Assembly: GCA_049840875.1 (NCBI GenBank)
Contig: JASGJE010000019.1
Location: forward strand, 434,001 to 498,000
Length of the DNA stretch: 64,000 bases
Direction of reading: 5' to 3'
Source: JAFDYH01 sp049840875
GTDB lineage: Bacteria > Bacteroidota > Bacteroidia > Chitinophagales > Chitinophagaceae
The notes under the pieces were generated by a model. That model was given only the letters and a program-made list of their open reading frames with translations, was not told the origin of the DNA and ran no database searches. The position numbers and the translations under genes are program-made. This document shows positions 1-9,333 of this stretch, in pieces; the stretch's first letter is position 1, and each line of letters begins with the position of its first letter.

Positions 1-54
1 GGCATAAGAGCTGAAAAAAAGCCTTGCGGCATTGCTGGCAATCAATCGGTCTGA

Positions 55-654
55 TCAGTTTTTAATAGAACGGATAATACCGGAAATAGCGTCGCGAAGG
101 ACCTGCCTGTTGAGCTCCTGGCTGGTAATCTGCCGGGTGAGATTGATGGATATGAGGCCATGGACCACGCTCCAGAACGTGTAATATTTCAGGTCGACAT
201 ATTCATCATTACGACGGTCAGCCGGGGTGATTTCCTCGATCTTATCCCAGAGCATATTCATGGGCCGCTGGGTTTCCGGCAGGGCAGTTTCGCAGGCACA
301 GCAATTAACTTCAACACCGTACATCACTTTATACAGTTCTTTATTGTCAAAGGCGAAATTCCAGTACGCGAGCCACATGGCTTCCAGCTGTCCTTCCGGG
401 CTGGTGCTGAGGCTCCTGGCTTCTTCCATTTTTACCGCCAGCTTGATATAGCCCATACGGGTCAGTTCCTGGAGGAGCGCTTCCTTGTTACTGAAATATT
501 CATAGATGGTGGGTGCTGTGTAATCAATCTTGTCGGCAATCTTACGCATGCTGAGGGCAGGCCATCCCTCTTCTTTCACGATATCCAGGCTCGCATTAAG
601 GATATTGCAGCGCGTATCCTCCTTCAGTTTTAATATCCTGTCTTTACTTGACAT
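55..654 (-). CDS. TetR/AcrR family transcriptional regulator
   Basis: A 199-residue one-domain-plus-ligand-pocket repressor. Residues about 12-60 form the TetR helix-turn-helix: ILNASLDIVKEEGW, then LSMRKIADKIDYTAPTIYEYFSNKEAL, the classic recognition helix followed by Y-x-Y-F. The remaining ~135 residues are the variable ligand-binding and dimer domain, with a Cys pair (CCAC, about residue 118) that is unusual and could sense metal or redox state (inference). It starts at an ATG with no Shine-Dalgarno. A perfect 13-bp palindrome lies 22 bp upstream and suggests autoregulation. No efflux or enzyme gene is adjacent in the window, so the target may lie to the left of it. Confidence 0.9.
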   Translation of the reverse strand: MSSKDRILKLKEDTRCNILNASLDIVKEEGWPALSMRKIADKIDYTAPTIYEYFSNKEALLQELTRMGYIKLAVKMEEARSLSTSPEGQLEAMWLAYWNFAFDNKELYKVMYGVEVNCCACETALPETQRPMNMLWDKIEEITPADRRNDEYVDLKYYTFWSVVHGLISINLTRQITSQELNRQVLRDAISGIIRSIKN

Positions 655-1088
655 TTTTTGCAGGCGTAAAATAATCTAACATCGTTAGGCGAAGCTACAA
701 CCTTTTGAACCCCTTTCCAAATTTATTTTTAAACCGATAAACCGGGGCTATGCTATCCCATTGAAAAATAATCCGGCGATCTCATTGGGTAAATATCGGT
801 TAAACAGACCCCTCAAACCATTTTTAAATTAACCCCCATAAAAACGCCTGCGATAGTTTCAATGATCCTGGATTCTGTGCTTTTCGGCAAAATCGTCAAT
901 TGCAATTAACAGGAGCGCATCGAATGTGTTTAAAGGGATCAATTTGACTGGCCGGTACAGGTTATTTTCGAATGGAGGACGTGGATCACGAAAAATGGCG
1001 AGACAGTATCAATTGAATCGGGCTTTCCAACGAAGAATACAGAAAGCCTGCAGTGAATCAGGTAAGAGCGCTGTCTTCCGCTGGCAGT
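655..1088. other. Intergenic, no gene recognised
   Basis: Apart from the palindrome next to the TetR gene, nothing coding-like was seen on either strand. The open frames around 926-1268 on the plus strand lack family features and lie partly antisense to the AhpD-like gene. Confidence 0.5.
676..688. promoter_or_regulatory. Candidate TetR operator (CTAAC-ATC-GTTAG)
   Basis: A perfect inverted repeat with 5-bp arms and a 3-bp centre, located 22-34 bp upstream of the TetR gene start, where it would overlap that gene's promoter. Autorepression from such a site is usual for the family. Assignment to this regulator is inferred from position only. Confidence 0.45.
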
Positions 1089-1634
1089 TTATATTGCTTT
1101 TGCCAGGGGAAAATCAACAGGTATTTTTGTCAACCGGTAGACATAGTTGGTAAAACTCATTACATTGATGAGTGCCATCAGATCGATCAGTCCTGCTTCA
1201 TTATACCCTGCCCCAAAAAAACTCCGCAGTATTGCGGCATCAACCTGCCCCTTATTTTGGATGACTGATTGAATGACCCTGTAAATGGCGTTCCATTTTT
1301 CGCCGGGATAGGTTCCCGAGCGGAGTTGAAATGTTTCTTCTTCTGTCCAGTGATTTTTAAGTGCACTTTGAGTATGAGAACTCAGGCAATATTCACAACC
1401 ATTGAACTCAGAAACGATCAGGTAAATGGCCTCCCGTTCTTTTGCATGAAAGGTTCCTTTTGCCTGTGCCTGGACCCAGGCCATGTAGGCAACCAGCGCA
1501 TTCCCGGAGTAACCGATCGTCGCATAAAGGTTCGGAACGGTTCCCGTGTTTTTTGTTAACTGGTCAAAAATAGTTTTAGCTTCTGCAGAAACCTTGTCAT
1601 AAGAAGGTACCTGGAATGTAAACTGCTCACTCAT
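1089..1634 (-). CDS. Carboxymuconolactone decarboxylase / AhpD-like peroxidase family protein
   Basis: 181 residues. The central segment (about 64-100) has AKEREAIYLIVSEFNGC-EYC-LSSH, that is the E(x)n-C-x-x-C-x-x-x-H signature of the AhpD/CMD fold, where the CxxC pair performs thiol-dependent peroxide reduction. The N-terminal GTVPNLYATIG and the C-terminal NVMSFTNYVYRLTKIPVDFP segment match the peroxidase-related subgroup. Probably a cytosolic thiol peroxidase or a related oxidoreductase; the substrate cannot be told. It starts at an ATG preceded by an AT-rich leader and stands alone on this strand. Confidence 0.85.
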   Translation of the reverse strand: MSEQFTFQVPSYDKVSAEAKTIFDQLTKNTGTVPNLYATIGYSGNALVAYMAWVQAQAKGTFHAKEREAIYLIVSEFNGCEYCLSSHTQSALKNHWTEEETFQLRSGTYPGEKWNAIYRVIQSVIQNKGQVDAAILRSFFGAGYNEAGLIDLMALINVMSFTNYVYRLTKIPVDFPLAKAI

Positions 1635-1719
1635 ATAAAAATTATTTTACCAAAAATGGCTAATGGATTCAACGAATAGTTATTTCCCGCCTGAAATTAT
1701 CCGGGTGAAATCAGGTTCT

Positions 1720-2064
1720 TCAATAGCTGTAAAATTTATTGATTTTATCAGTACCGGTAAACATAGACAATTTTTGGTGTGTAGCGCCTACCCGGTTGTC
1801 GTCTGTTTTTTCCGCTATCCATTTTCCGGTCGGTGGGATCTCCGTTCCGCCTTCTGAAAGACTGTCACCCAGGTCTGCCCGGGGGGTTACAGACAACCCG
1901 GCAACATCGTTTATGGCTACCCGGCAGATAAGCGGCTCAGCGAGTGTCACTGCTATTGCCAGTGAGCTGATGATAAACACTCCTGCGAGTTTTTTCCTGT
2001 GCGGTTTTACCAGGCCGAAGATGTTCCGCCACACATTTATCTTTTCATCCCGGTAGTCAGCCAT
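1720..2064 (-). pseudogene. Truncated ABC exporter (N-terminal transmembrane fragment)
   Basis: A 114-codon frame starting MADYRDEKINVWRNIFGLVKPHRKK followed by one hydrophobic helix (about residues 28-48) and EPLICRVAINDVAGL, which reads like the first ~60 residues of a type I ABC exporter half-transporter of about 600 residues. After about residue 60 the sequence becomes Ser/Thr/Asp-rich linker, then stops. The other transmembrane helices and the whole nucleotide-binding domain are missing from both strands nearby. I read it as a deletion relic; it cannot work as a transporter. Confidence 0.6.
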
Positions 2065-2162
2065 TGGTTTACGAAAATAGTGAGCTAAGCGAAGTTAGTT
2101 ATTGACAGCACCGGGTTCATGTTGCCTTGTACCTGGTACCGGTTTCATAAATTGAAAATTAT

Positions 2163-2194
2163 AAAAAAGGTCCGGTTTTCCCGGGTAAAACCGG
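2163..2194 (-). terminator. Rho-independent terminator of the DUF1275 gene
   Basis: On the minus strand an 8-bp stem (CCGGTTTT/AAAACCGG) with a CCCGGGT-type loop is followed by ACC and a run of six T. It lies 15 bp beyond the DUF1275 stop codon, in the right orientation. Confidence 0.75.
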
Positions 2195-2208
2195 TATTAT
2201 ACATTTTC

Positions 2209-2931
2209 TCACCCTTTTAAATTTCGCTTCAGGCGGATAAAGCGAAACTTTAAGGTATCGTAGGCAAGTCCGGCAATGAGTACTGCCACTGCCACGAGCA
2301 ATACATGCAGGCTTAGCCTGGAATAAAATAAACCGCCGGCTATACCGCCGGAAAAAAAGAAAAAGATAATAGTCAGTCGCAGCTGAATGGAGGACAGCAG
2401 CTTCGTTTTTTGCTCTTTTGCTTTATAGAATAGTAGTTGCGATAACTCAATGCCTAAATCAGTAAACAATCCGGTGAGATGCGTGGTTCGCACCACCGAA
2501 TTGGAAATCTGGGTGACAAGAGAATTCTGTAAGCCCATGGCAAATAACAGGCTGCACGCAATAACATTTGGGTGGGTTGTTATCAGTTGATCACCTGTTA
2601 CAGCAATAACAAAGAGGATTACGCTTTCCGCAAGGACCGGGATCGTAAAAATAAACCGCTCGCTCTTTCGTGAAATAACTTCAACGATAAAATTGGATAC
2701 AAAGGAACCAGCGAGAAAAAATAAAATGTAAAGCAGGAAAATAAGAGCACCTTTGAAATTCATCTTGAACACCTCATCTGTAACAAAAGCGAAGTGACCG
2801 GTAACATTCGTCGTGAGACGTTGCACGGAAAGAAACCCCGCAACATTGACAAGCCCTGCGACAAATGACAAAAGAGAAGCAATCTTCAGGTTATGATGAT
2901 GTGTCCTCGATTTTCCCTGGTGTCTGAACAT
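2209..2931 (-). CDS. DUF1275 (YoaK) family membrane protein
   Basis: The 240-residue product from the chosen ATG has six hydrophobic segments. The family hallmarks are visible: ASLLSFVAGLVNVAGFLSVQRLTTNVTGHFAFV near the start, and GLQNSLVTQISNSVVRTTHLTGLFTDLGIELSQL in the middle. These match DUF1275, an inner-membrane family of unknown function. The open frame extends 63 codons further upstream, but that extension (rich in His, Tyr and Asn) is not hydrophobic and not typical, so I start at the Met just before HQGKSRTHHHNLK. It is monocistronic, with a good terminator. Confidence 0.85.
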   Translation of the reverse strand: MFRHQGKSRTHHHNLKIASLLSFVAGLVNVAGFLSVQRLTTNVTGHFAFVTDEVFKMNFKGALIFLLYILFFLAGSFVSNFIVEVISRKSERFIFTIPVLAESVILFVIAVTGDQLITTHPNVIACSLLFAMGLQNSLVTQISNSVVRTTHLTGLFTDLGIELSQLLFYKAKEQKTKLLSSIQLRLTIIFFFFSGGIAGGLFYSRLSLHVLLVAVAVLIAGLAYDTLKFRFIRLKRNLKG

Positions 2932-3396
2932 CCCAAAAGATAAATTTAATTTTTGAAATGAGTTTAAGCAATCCCGCATGAATAAATACCGGTGATGTAT
3001 TCTCGGGTGAACATTCATTTTGAAGTTAAGATCGTTGAACCGATATGGTTGATTTATGAAATAGATCGATTTAAAATGCCCATCCCTGTAGTGAAATTTT
3101 TTAGTTGTGTAAGATTCCACTCTGTCCCGGGGATGTGGGTAAGTTTCTGTTGCACGATCACTTTCTATTACTTCGGCTTTTTTATTAAGGGCGTAAAAAG
3201 AGTAACCGGCAGTTCAATGGCTTTGTAGTAAGTGCCTGTTCTGGCGGGTTCTCTACGGTCAGATTACGCTCCCGCAGCTGCGAACCGTTTGGGAGAATGG
3301 TTACTTGAAAAATGAATCCGGATTGAACCTGTTTTGAACAGGTTTCCAGCATGTTTTTCCTCATTTTTAGTCAGGATTAAATTTAAAACAAAGGAT
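2932..3396. other. Divergent intergenic region, no gene recognised
   Basis: About 460 bp between the divergent DUF1275 and permease genes. It holds upstream extensions of both open frames that look non-coding. Presumably it carries both promoters; no convincing operator was seen. Confidence 0.4.
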
Positions 3397-5811
3397 ATGC
3401 TGCAGAACTTCTTAAAGATAGCCTGGCGAAACAGTACCCGCCAACTGAGGCACACCATCATAAGCATTGCCAGCCTGGTACTGGGAACCATTTGCTGCAT
3501 CTTTATATTTCTCTGGGTGCGCGATGAAAAAAGTATTGACAATTTCCATGAAAACGGAGTGTCACTGTATACCATGTATGAAACCACCACCGGTGACGGC
3601 AAAGTTACCGGCGCCTATAATTCGCCACTAAAGTTTGACTCTGCAAAACCTGCATTTATCGTGGAGGGAATTAAAGAAGCTGTGCCGGAAGTCAGTCATT
3701 TTTGTTTTTATGCCACGGGCTATGAACTACCCTGGGGGCATCCCGAGACGTTCCGCGCCGGTGAAAAAATGCTGAAGATGGAAGGGGCAAGGGCAGGAGA
3801 AGATTTTTTTAAAATGTTCAGCTATCCCCTGATCGAAGGCCGGCCGGAAGATGCACTGAGAAATAGGAACGGCATCGCTATTTCGCGCAAAATGGCAGAC
3901 ATTTTTTTTGGAAGCCCTGCTAAAGCAATGAACCAGGCCCTGCGTTATGAAGATAAACTGGACTTTTTAGTTACGGCCGTCTTTGAAGATATTTCATCAA
4001 AGAGTTCCCTGCACTTTGACTTCCTCTTTAACTGGGAGGCACAGAAAAATCTGTTGGATTGGGCGTCTCCCGGTTTTCAGACCTATATACAACTAAAGGA
4101 TGGAGCTGACCCGGTAAAAGTGGAAAATAAAATTAATAACTTTCTGAAGCCGCATCTCAAAAACGAGATGGGCGTAACCGTTAGGGCCGGCCTGCAGCCT
4201 TTTGGGGAACAGTATCTTCAAAATGTTTTTGTGGGCGGTAAACCCCGGGCAGGTCGTATTGAATATGTCAGGATATTCAGCGGTATCGCCATCTTCATAC
4301 TTATCATTGCCTGTATCAATTTTATGAATCTGAATACAGCCCGCTCGGTAAAGCGTGCCAAAGAAGTAGGGCTGCGCAAAGTGGTCGGTGCAGGGAAAGG
4401 GTCTTTAATTTTTCAGTTTATGGGGGAAAGCCTGCTTTTCACAGCAGTCGCCATTTTAATATCCCTGGCTTTTGTTTACGGGTTGCTACCGGTATTTGAT
4501 GCACTAACGGGGAAGCACATGTCTATTCCGGTAACAGAATCAGCTTTCTGGGGCTATCTGGCTGTCATCCTTCTGGCCACCTCGGTCATATCTGGGAGCT
4601 ACCCGGCTATCTATTTATCGTCCCTGCGGCCGGTGACGGTACTCAAAGGAAAGGGTGTGGCCAGTTTTTCCGGCGGGGCCGCATTATTCAGGAAAGGGCT
4701 TACGGTTTTTCAATTTGTCCTTTCCATAACGTTGATCATTGCCACCATCGTGATTATCCGTCAGACCAGTTTCCTGCAGAACACCCACCTGGGATATGAC
4801 AAGGAGAATCTTCTGTACATCCGAATCGAAGGAGAGCTGGCTAACGGCAACAAATACCTGCTTTTTAAGCAGCAGTTAATGAAGCGCCCCGGTATCGCGT
4901 ATGTCGATCGCAGCTCCGAGGCCCCCCACAGTATGGGCTTTACGGTGACCGATCCTGTGAAATGGGAAGGCAAACCGCTGAATGCTGCGGTAGGTTTTAA
5001 ACCCGCTTCAGTAGGATATGATTTTGTGAAACTCATGCATCTCCGGATCGCTGAAGGGCGTGATTTTTCTTCAGCTATCTCCACCGATTCCACCGACGCT
5101 TTTCTTGTGAACGAAGAGGCTGTAAAGGAAATGAGGATGACGAATCCCATTGGAAAATGGATATCCGCCTGGGGCAAAAGAGGGCATATCGTTGGCGTGT
5201 TAAAGGATTACCATATCAATTCCCTGCGCGAACAGATACAACCGCTGGTCATCGATATAAAAGAAGGTGAGTCCTTCGGCGTCATCATTATCCGTACAGG
5301 TCCGGGACAAACGACACAGGCTCTGGCCGGTATCGCAGATGTTTATAAAAAGCTGAACCCGGACTATCCCTTCAGCTACCAGTTTGTTGATGAAGAATAT
5401 GCAAAGCTTTACAGGAACGAACAATTAATTTCCCGGTTGACGGTTGTATTCGGGGTTCTGGCTATCCTTATTTCTTGTCTCGGGCTGCTGGGCCTGGTGA
5501 TGTTTGCTGCCGGTCAGCGAACAAAAGAAATGGGTGTGCGCAAAGTATTGGGCGCCACATTTATCCAGATCATAACGTTGTTCAGCAAGGATTTTCTGAA
5601 GCTTGTATTAATAGCTTTCGTCATCGGGGCACCGGTTGCATGGGCGGCAATGGACAGCTGGCTCAGGGGATTTGCCTATCGCGTCACAATACCCTGGTGG
5701 ATATATTTGCTGGCTGCGGGAATATCGCTGATCATTGCAATAGTAACGATCAGCTATCAATCCGTAATGGTAGCGAGAGCGAACCCGGTGAAATCACTCA
5801 GGACAGAGTAA
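3397..5811 (+). CDS. FtsX/MacB-type ABC transporter permease
   Basis: About 804 residues from the ATG that follows AAAGGAT. It begins MLQNFLKIAWRN, the standard start of the Bacteroidota permease family. Topology: one N-terminal helix (residues ~20-42), a MacB-like periplasmic domain, three FtsX helices (~285-425, with the RAKEVGLRKVVGA cytoplasmic motif), a second helix-periplasmic unit, and a final three-helix FtsX domain with RTKEMGVRKVLGA. Two FtsX domains with the -EVG/MGVRKV- coupling motif are diagnostic. No ATPase is adjacent, so the partner must be encoded elsewhere. Such lone permeases are common in Bacteroidota and are often linked to envelope or peptide export; the substrate is unknown. 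Confidence 0.9.
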   Translation: MLQNFLKIAWRNSTRQLRHTIISIASLVLGTICCIFIFLWVRDEKSIDNFHENGVSLYTMYETTTGDGKVTGAYNSPLKFDSAKPAFIVEGIKEAVPEVSHFCFYATGYELPWGHPETFRAGEKMLKMEGARAGEDFFKMFSYPLIEGRPEDALRNRNGIAISRKMADIFFGSPAKAMNQALRYEDKLDFLVTAVFEDISSKSSLHFDFLFNWEAQKNLLDWASPGFQTYIQLKDGADPVKVENKINNFLKPHLKNEMGVTVRAGLQPFGEQYLQNVFVGGKPRAGRIEYVRIFSGIAIFILIIACINFMNLNTARSVKRAKEVGLRKVVGAGKGSLIFQFMGESLLFTAVAILISLAFVYGLLPVFDALTGKHMSIPVTESAFWGYLAVILLATSVISGSYPAIYLSSLRPVTVLKGKGVASFSGGAALFRKGLTVFQFVLSITLIIATIVIIRQTSFLQNTHLGYDKENLLYIRIEGELANGNKYLLFKQQLMKRPGIAYVDRSSEAPHSMGFTVTDPVKWEGKPLNAAVGFKPASVGYDFVKLMHLRIAEGRDFSSAISTDSTDAFLVNEEAVKEMRMTNPIGKWISAWGKRGHIVGVLKDYHINSLREQIQPLVIDIKEGESFGVIIIRTGPGQTTQALAGIADVYKKLNPDYPFSYQFVDEEYAKLYRNEQLISRLTVVFGVLAILISCLGLLGLVMFAAGQRTKEMGVRKVLGATFIQIITLFSKDFLKLVLIAFVIGAPVAWAAMDSWLRGFAYRVTIPWWIYLLAAGISLIIAIVTISYQSVMVARANPVKSLRTE

Positions 5812-5828
5812 TAAAAAAGATGTGATCA

Positions 5829-5859
5829 ATCCTGGTCCCGATAGCTATCGGACCAGGAT
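5829..5859. terminator. Stem-loop after the permease gene
   Basis: A near-perfect palindrome: ATCCTGGTC, one unpaired C, the 12-bp self-complementary CGATAGCTATCG, then GACCAGGAT. It lies 18 bp beyond the permease stop. There is no long T-run, so it may be a weak terminator or a 3'-end-stabilising hairpin. Confidence 0.5.
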
Positions 5860-6029
5860 AAAATCGTTGCGGACGGATTAACGCGAAGATAATAGTGGTT
5901 AAACAGGGTATGCTTTTTGGTATTCCTCTTTCGTCTCCTGTATTGGCAACGTACTTTCATTTGCTGAGGTTTTTTTGTGGGCAGGAACGTTACGCCTTCC
6001 TTTAAAAATCCAGCAGCCCCGGTTTGTAA

Positions 6030-6425
6030 CTAGCTTTTTTCAATATTCTCTCCAAACACCAGCTCATACCCGTTATTATCCAGGATGGAAAAATCCCGCA
6101 TGCCATACTCACGGTCAGCAATAGACGATTCAATCACGGCTTTATCTTTTACAGTTACCCATAAATCATCGACACCGCTGACAGTTATATAGATACTGCC
6201 CGTCAGCTTCGGTTTGACAAAGAATGGTTCTTGATTATCCGGGTCCTTACAATCTTCCGGTTCTTCTACCGGCAACACCAGCATAATTTCTACACTACCT
6301 TTTTGAAGGGAAGCGAAATTGGGAAAATTGCTTTGCGCCCGGAAGCCCAGAATATCTGTATAAAATTGAATGGACGCGGCCAGGTCCTTTGTCCATAGTA
6401 TCGGACTTAATCGTTCCAGTTCCAT
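6030..6425 (-). CDS. VOC (glyoxalase/bleomycin-resistance) family protein
   Basis: 131 residues beginning with LSPILWTKDLAASIQFYTDILGF, the typical first beta-alpha-beta of a vicinal oxygen chelate protein, and ending YGMRDFSILDNNGYELVFGE, the typical second metal-ligand strand (D-x-x-G-x-x-L-x-F-x-E). The fold binds a divalent metal or small ligand. Whether this is an enzyme or a resistance protein cannot be told. It is a single gene, with an intergenic region of about 350 bp upstream. Confidence 0.85.
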   Translation of the reverse strand: MELERLSPILWTKDLAASIQFYTDILGFRAQSNFPNFASLQKGSVEIMLVLPVEEPEDCKDPDNQEPFFVKPKLTGSIYITVSGVDDLWVTVKDKAVIESSIADREYGMRDFSILDNNGYELVFGENIEKS

Positions 6426-6777
6426 CCTAAATAACTTGAATGAATATAATTGCTGTTAAACTTGTTTGTTGTTATGAACTCCCCGAAACAAAATTACATG
6501 CATCACTTTTTTTGATCAGCATAAAACTTAAAACCTACAAGTTACAACTCTCTCTGCAAAGCCGGGAATGCCTGAATTGAACATTCCGGAAGATGAATTC
6601 GGAAATACGATTTTTAAAAGTCGTTTAATCAGATGAACATGCAGTGACTGCGCATGATGGTTGAACGCTGGTTGTTGTATTTAATGTATTGCATTTGCCG
6701 GGTTATAAAATTGGCAGGCAACCCAAACAATAAAAATTCAATAAAGAATTTTGATAGAATTATAATCATTCTGCCAA
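6426..6777. other. Intergenic, no gene recognised
   Basis: AT-rich, about 350 bp. It contains the upstream region of the VOC gene and lies downstream of the YbbP-like operon. No terminator hairpin or coding frame was convincing. Confidence 0.4.
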
Positions 6778-9333
6778 TTACAAATCCTTCCTCAATACCT
6801 CGAGCGGTGGTTTATTTAAAATACCGCGGCTGTTTAAAAACCCTATGAGAATGGTTAAACCGGTGATGGTTAAAAACAGCCAGGTAACCGGTATAAAATT
6901 TACGTAGAATGGAATTTTGAAACCATATTTTGCGAGTAACCAACTGCCGGTAGCGGCAATGATAATACCAGTTGTGACAGACAGCGTTCCAAGAAAGAAG
7001 TATTCAATCGTAGTAATCGCCAGTATCTTCGATTTGCTTGCACCTAGTGTGCGGAGCAAAACACTTTCCTGGAGCCGTTGATATTTACTGATGCGTACCG
7101 AAGCAATCAACACAACAAAACCTGTAACGATGCTGAAGAGCGCCATAAAACGGATGATACCCGTCAGCTTATCCAGTATATCATCGAGAACACTGATGAC
7201 CAGGCCCATATCAACGATAAATACATTCGGAAACAACTTCACCATTGATCGTTGAAACTCGGCTGAAATTTGTTTGGAGGGCACCTTCGTAATAATTGAA
7301 AAGGTTTGCGGTAGATCTTCCAATACACCATCGGGAAATTTTATCGGGAAGCTCGATTGTAATTTATTCCAGTCCACTTCACGCAGGCTTGTAATCGTTG
7401 TGTGTATTGCTTTTCCTTGTATATCAAATACCAGGTGATCACCGACTTTTAAGCCGTTGCCCCGGGCAAAGCGGTCCTGAAAGGAAACGGGAACTTCCTG
7501 TGTTGTATCAGCATGACCGGTCCATTTACCGGCAACTATCTTTTCGTTAACGGAAAGTGTATCACTGTAACTGACGCGAAACTCATTTTTCAAAAGCCAT
7601 TCCAATGGGCCCGCTACCGTATCGGTGGCGATATCTTCAGCAGTCTTATCGTTAATAGCCCTGATGCGAAGCGTCACGATGGGGATTTTCTGTAAAACGG
7701 GCAAATGAAATTGACCGGCGAGGCTATCAATACCCGTGATTTGTTTTTTCTCAATATTCACTAAAATCATATTGGCGTTCCCGCCGCTTACAGTGTTAAC
7801 CTGTTTGATTAATAAGTCCTGAATAAAAAATAAGGTGCAGATAAAAGCGGTTCCTAAACCAACAGAGACCATTAATGTTTGTGTCTGATTATTGGGCCGG
7901 TAGAGGTTGGCAAACCCCTGTCTCCAAATATAGGTCCAGGAACTTTTTACAAATAGTCTTACTGCGTAGATTAACCAACGTGCCGAGAGTGAAAGAAGAA
8001 AAAATGCCACCAGTATCGCAACAGAAAATGCAATGCTACCTGTCCAGTCACCTAACTGGGCTTTGGAAAATAAAAGAATAAATAAGAGTATCGACAGGTA
8101 CACCAGCCAGCGAAACGGGTCACGCAACAGATTTATATTTTCAAAGGAAATCCTGAATACATTCAGTGGCGAAATTTTACGGATAGCGATCAGCGATAGT
8201 AAAGCAAACAACATAGAAATAACCAGTCCAAGGATAATTCCCTGCCAGATAGAGGTCCAGGATATGTCGGTGGTAATGGATACGGGGATAAATTCGCTGA
8301 AGATGAAAGGCAGTATATGTTGAACAAATATACCTAAGACTGCACCACAAACTGAACCCGTAAGTCCGATACAGGCAATCTGGATAAGATAAATCAGAAA
8401 TGCTTCATAACTTTTTACACCCAGGCAGCGCAAAATAGCAATCGATAGAATTTTTTCCCGGATATAAATATGAATGGCGCTGGCAACCCCGACACAGCCG
8501 AGCAACAGTGCAATAAAACCGACAAGAGAAAGAAACCGGGACAGGTCGCCGAAAGCGCGGGTTGTGCTATGCTTCCGCATTTCGATCGTCTCATAATTCA
8601 TTCCGGCTTTGTCAAGCCGTGGAGCAATGTCTTTAACGACCTTATCAAGGTCAGCGGCATGATCGAATTTGTAGTAAAAGCTATGATTGACCTGGTTCCC
8701 GGTTTGCGAAAACCCTGTTTCTGCAAGATATTGATAGGGTATATAGACAATAGGTGCAATGCCTGATGCCAGGGCTACCTGCCCCGGGGCTTTATCGAGA
8801 GAACCTGCAACAACAAACATTGTCTTCCCCAGTTTTACAGAGTCGCCTGCTTTTACTCCCAGTAGTAGCATCAGTGTCTGATCAACAAGCGCGAGTTTTC
8901 CTTTACGAAAGCTGCTCCCGGCCACTACAGGCGTTGTTTCAATCCTGCCATAATAAGGATATTCTCCCCCGAGCGCCCTCACCTGTACCAGTCTTGTTTT
9001 TTGGGTGGAAGGAAAATAAACCATCGCAGGCAATACCAGTTCCTGCGACCGCTTGTTTCCCAATGAATCCAGTAAGGAAAGAACTGAACCTTCCTTGCTG
9101 CGGTTACCCGATATCGTTAGATCGGCGCCAGTAAGAGAGGCAGCCTGCTCATTGATGTCTTTTCTAAGATTGTAACTGAACGTATCAATTGCCACCAGCG
9201 CAGCAATGCCAAAAATGATCGAAGAAATAAAAAGGAAAAGCCTGGGGCGGTTTTTGCGGCTGTCCCGCCAGGCCATTATAAATAGCCAGGAAATAGTCAG
9301 CTTACGTTTAGATATGATAGCTTGATCTTCCAT
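6778..9333 (-). CDS. YbbP-like FtsX-type ABC transporter permease
   Basis: 851 residues. It starts with a short basic N-terminus and WLFIMAWRDSRKNRPRLFLFISSIIFGIAALVAID, a membrane segment followed by a large periplasmic domain to about residue 265. Several hydrophobic helices follow (~270-450, including REKILSIAILRCLGVKSYEAF), then another periplasmic region, and a final FtsX unit (~720-850) with QRLQESVLLRTLGASKSKIL. The two cytoplasmic coupling motifs and the length fit the YbbP/LolC-like group. Its ATG overlaps the stop of the upstream ATPase gene (TAATG), so the two are translationally coupled and form one transporter. Confidence 0.9.
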   Translation of the reverse strand: MEDQAIISKRKLTISWLFIMAWRDSRKNRPRLFLFISSIIFGIAALVAIDTFSYNLRKDINEQAASLTGADLTISGNRSKEGSVLSLLDSLGNKRSQELVLPAMVYFPSTQKTRLVQVRALGGEYPYYGRIETTPVVAGSSFRKGKLALVDQTLMLLLGVKAGDSVKLGKTMFVVAGSLDKAPGQVALASGIAPIVYIPYQYLAETGFSQTGNQVNHSFYYKFDHAADLDKVVKDIAPRLDKAGMNYETIEMRKHSTTRAFGDLSRFLSLVGFIALLLGCVGVASAIHIYIREKILSIAILRCLGVKSYEAFLIYLIQIACIGLTGSVCGAVLGIFVQHILPFIFSEFIPVSITTDISWTSIWQGIILGLVISMLFALLSLIAIRKISPLNVFRISFENINLLRDPFRWLVYLSILLFILLFSKAQLGDWTGSIAFSVAILVAFFLLSLSARWLIYAVRLFVKSSWTYIWRQGFANLYRPNNQTQTLMVSVGLGTAFICTLFFIQDLLIKQVNTVSGGNANMILVNIEKKQITGIDSLAGQFHLPVLQKIPIVTLRIRAINDKTAEDIATDTVAGPLEWLLKNEFRVSYSDTLSVNEKIVAGKWTGHADTTQEVPVSFQDRFARGNGLKVGDHLVFDIQGKAIHTTITSLREVDWNKLQSSFPIKFPDGVLEDLPQTFSIITKVPSKQISAEFQRSMVKLFPNVFIVDMGLVISVLDDILDKLTGIIRFMALFSIVTGFVVLIASVRISKYQRLQESVLLRTLGASKSKILAITTIEYFFLGTLSVTTGIIIAATGSWLLAKYGFKIPFYVNFIPVTWLFLTITGLTILIGFLNSRGILNKPPLEVLRKDL

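Noticed and set aside
160..633. A 157-codon plus-strand open frame opposite the TetR gene
   Set aside because: Fully antisense to a clear TetR gene, with no family features; an ordinary shadow frame.
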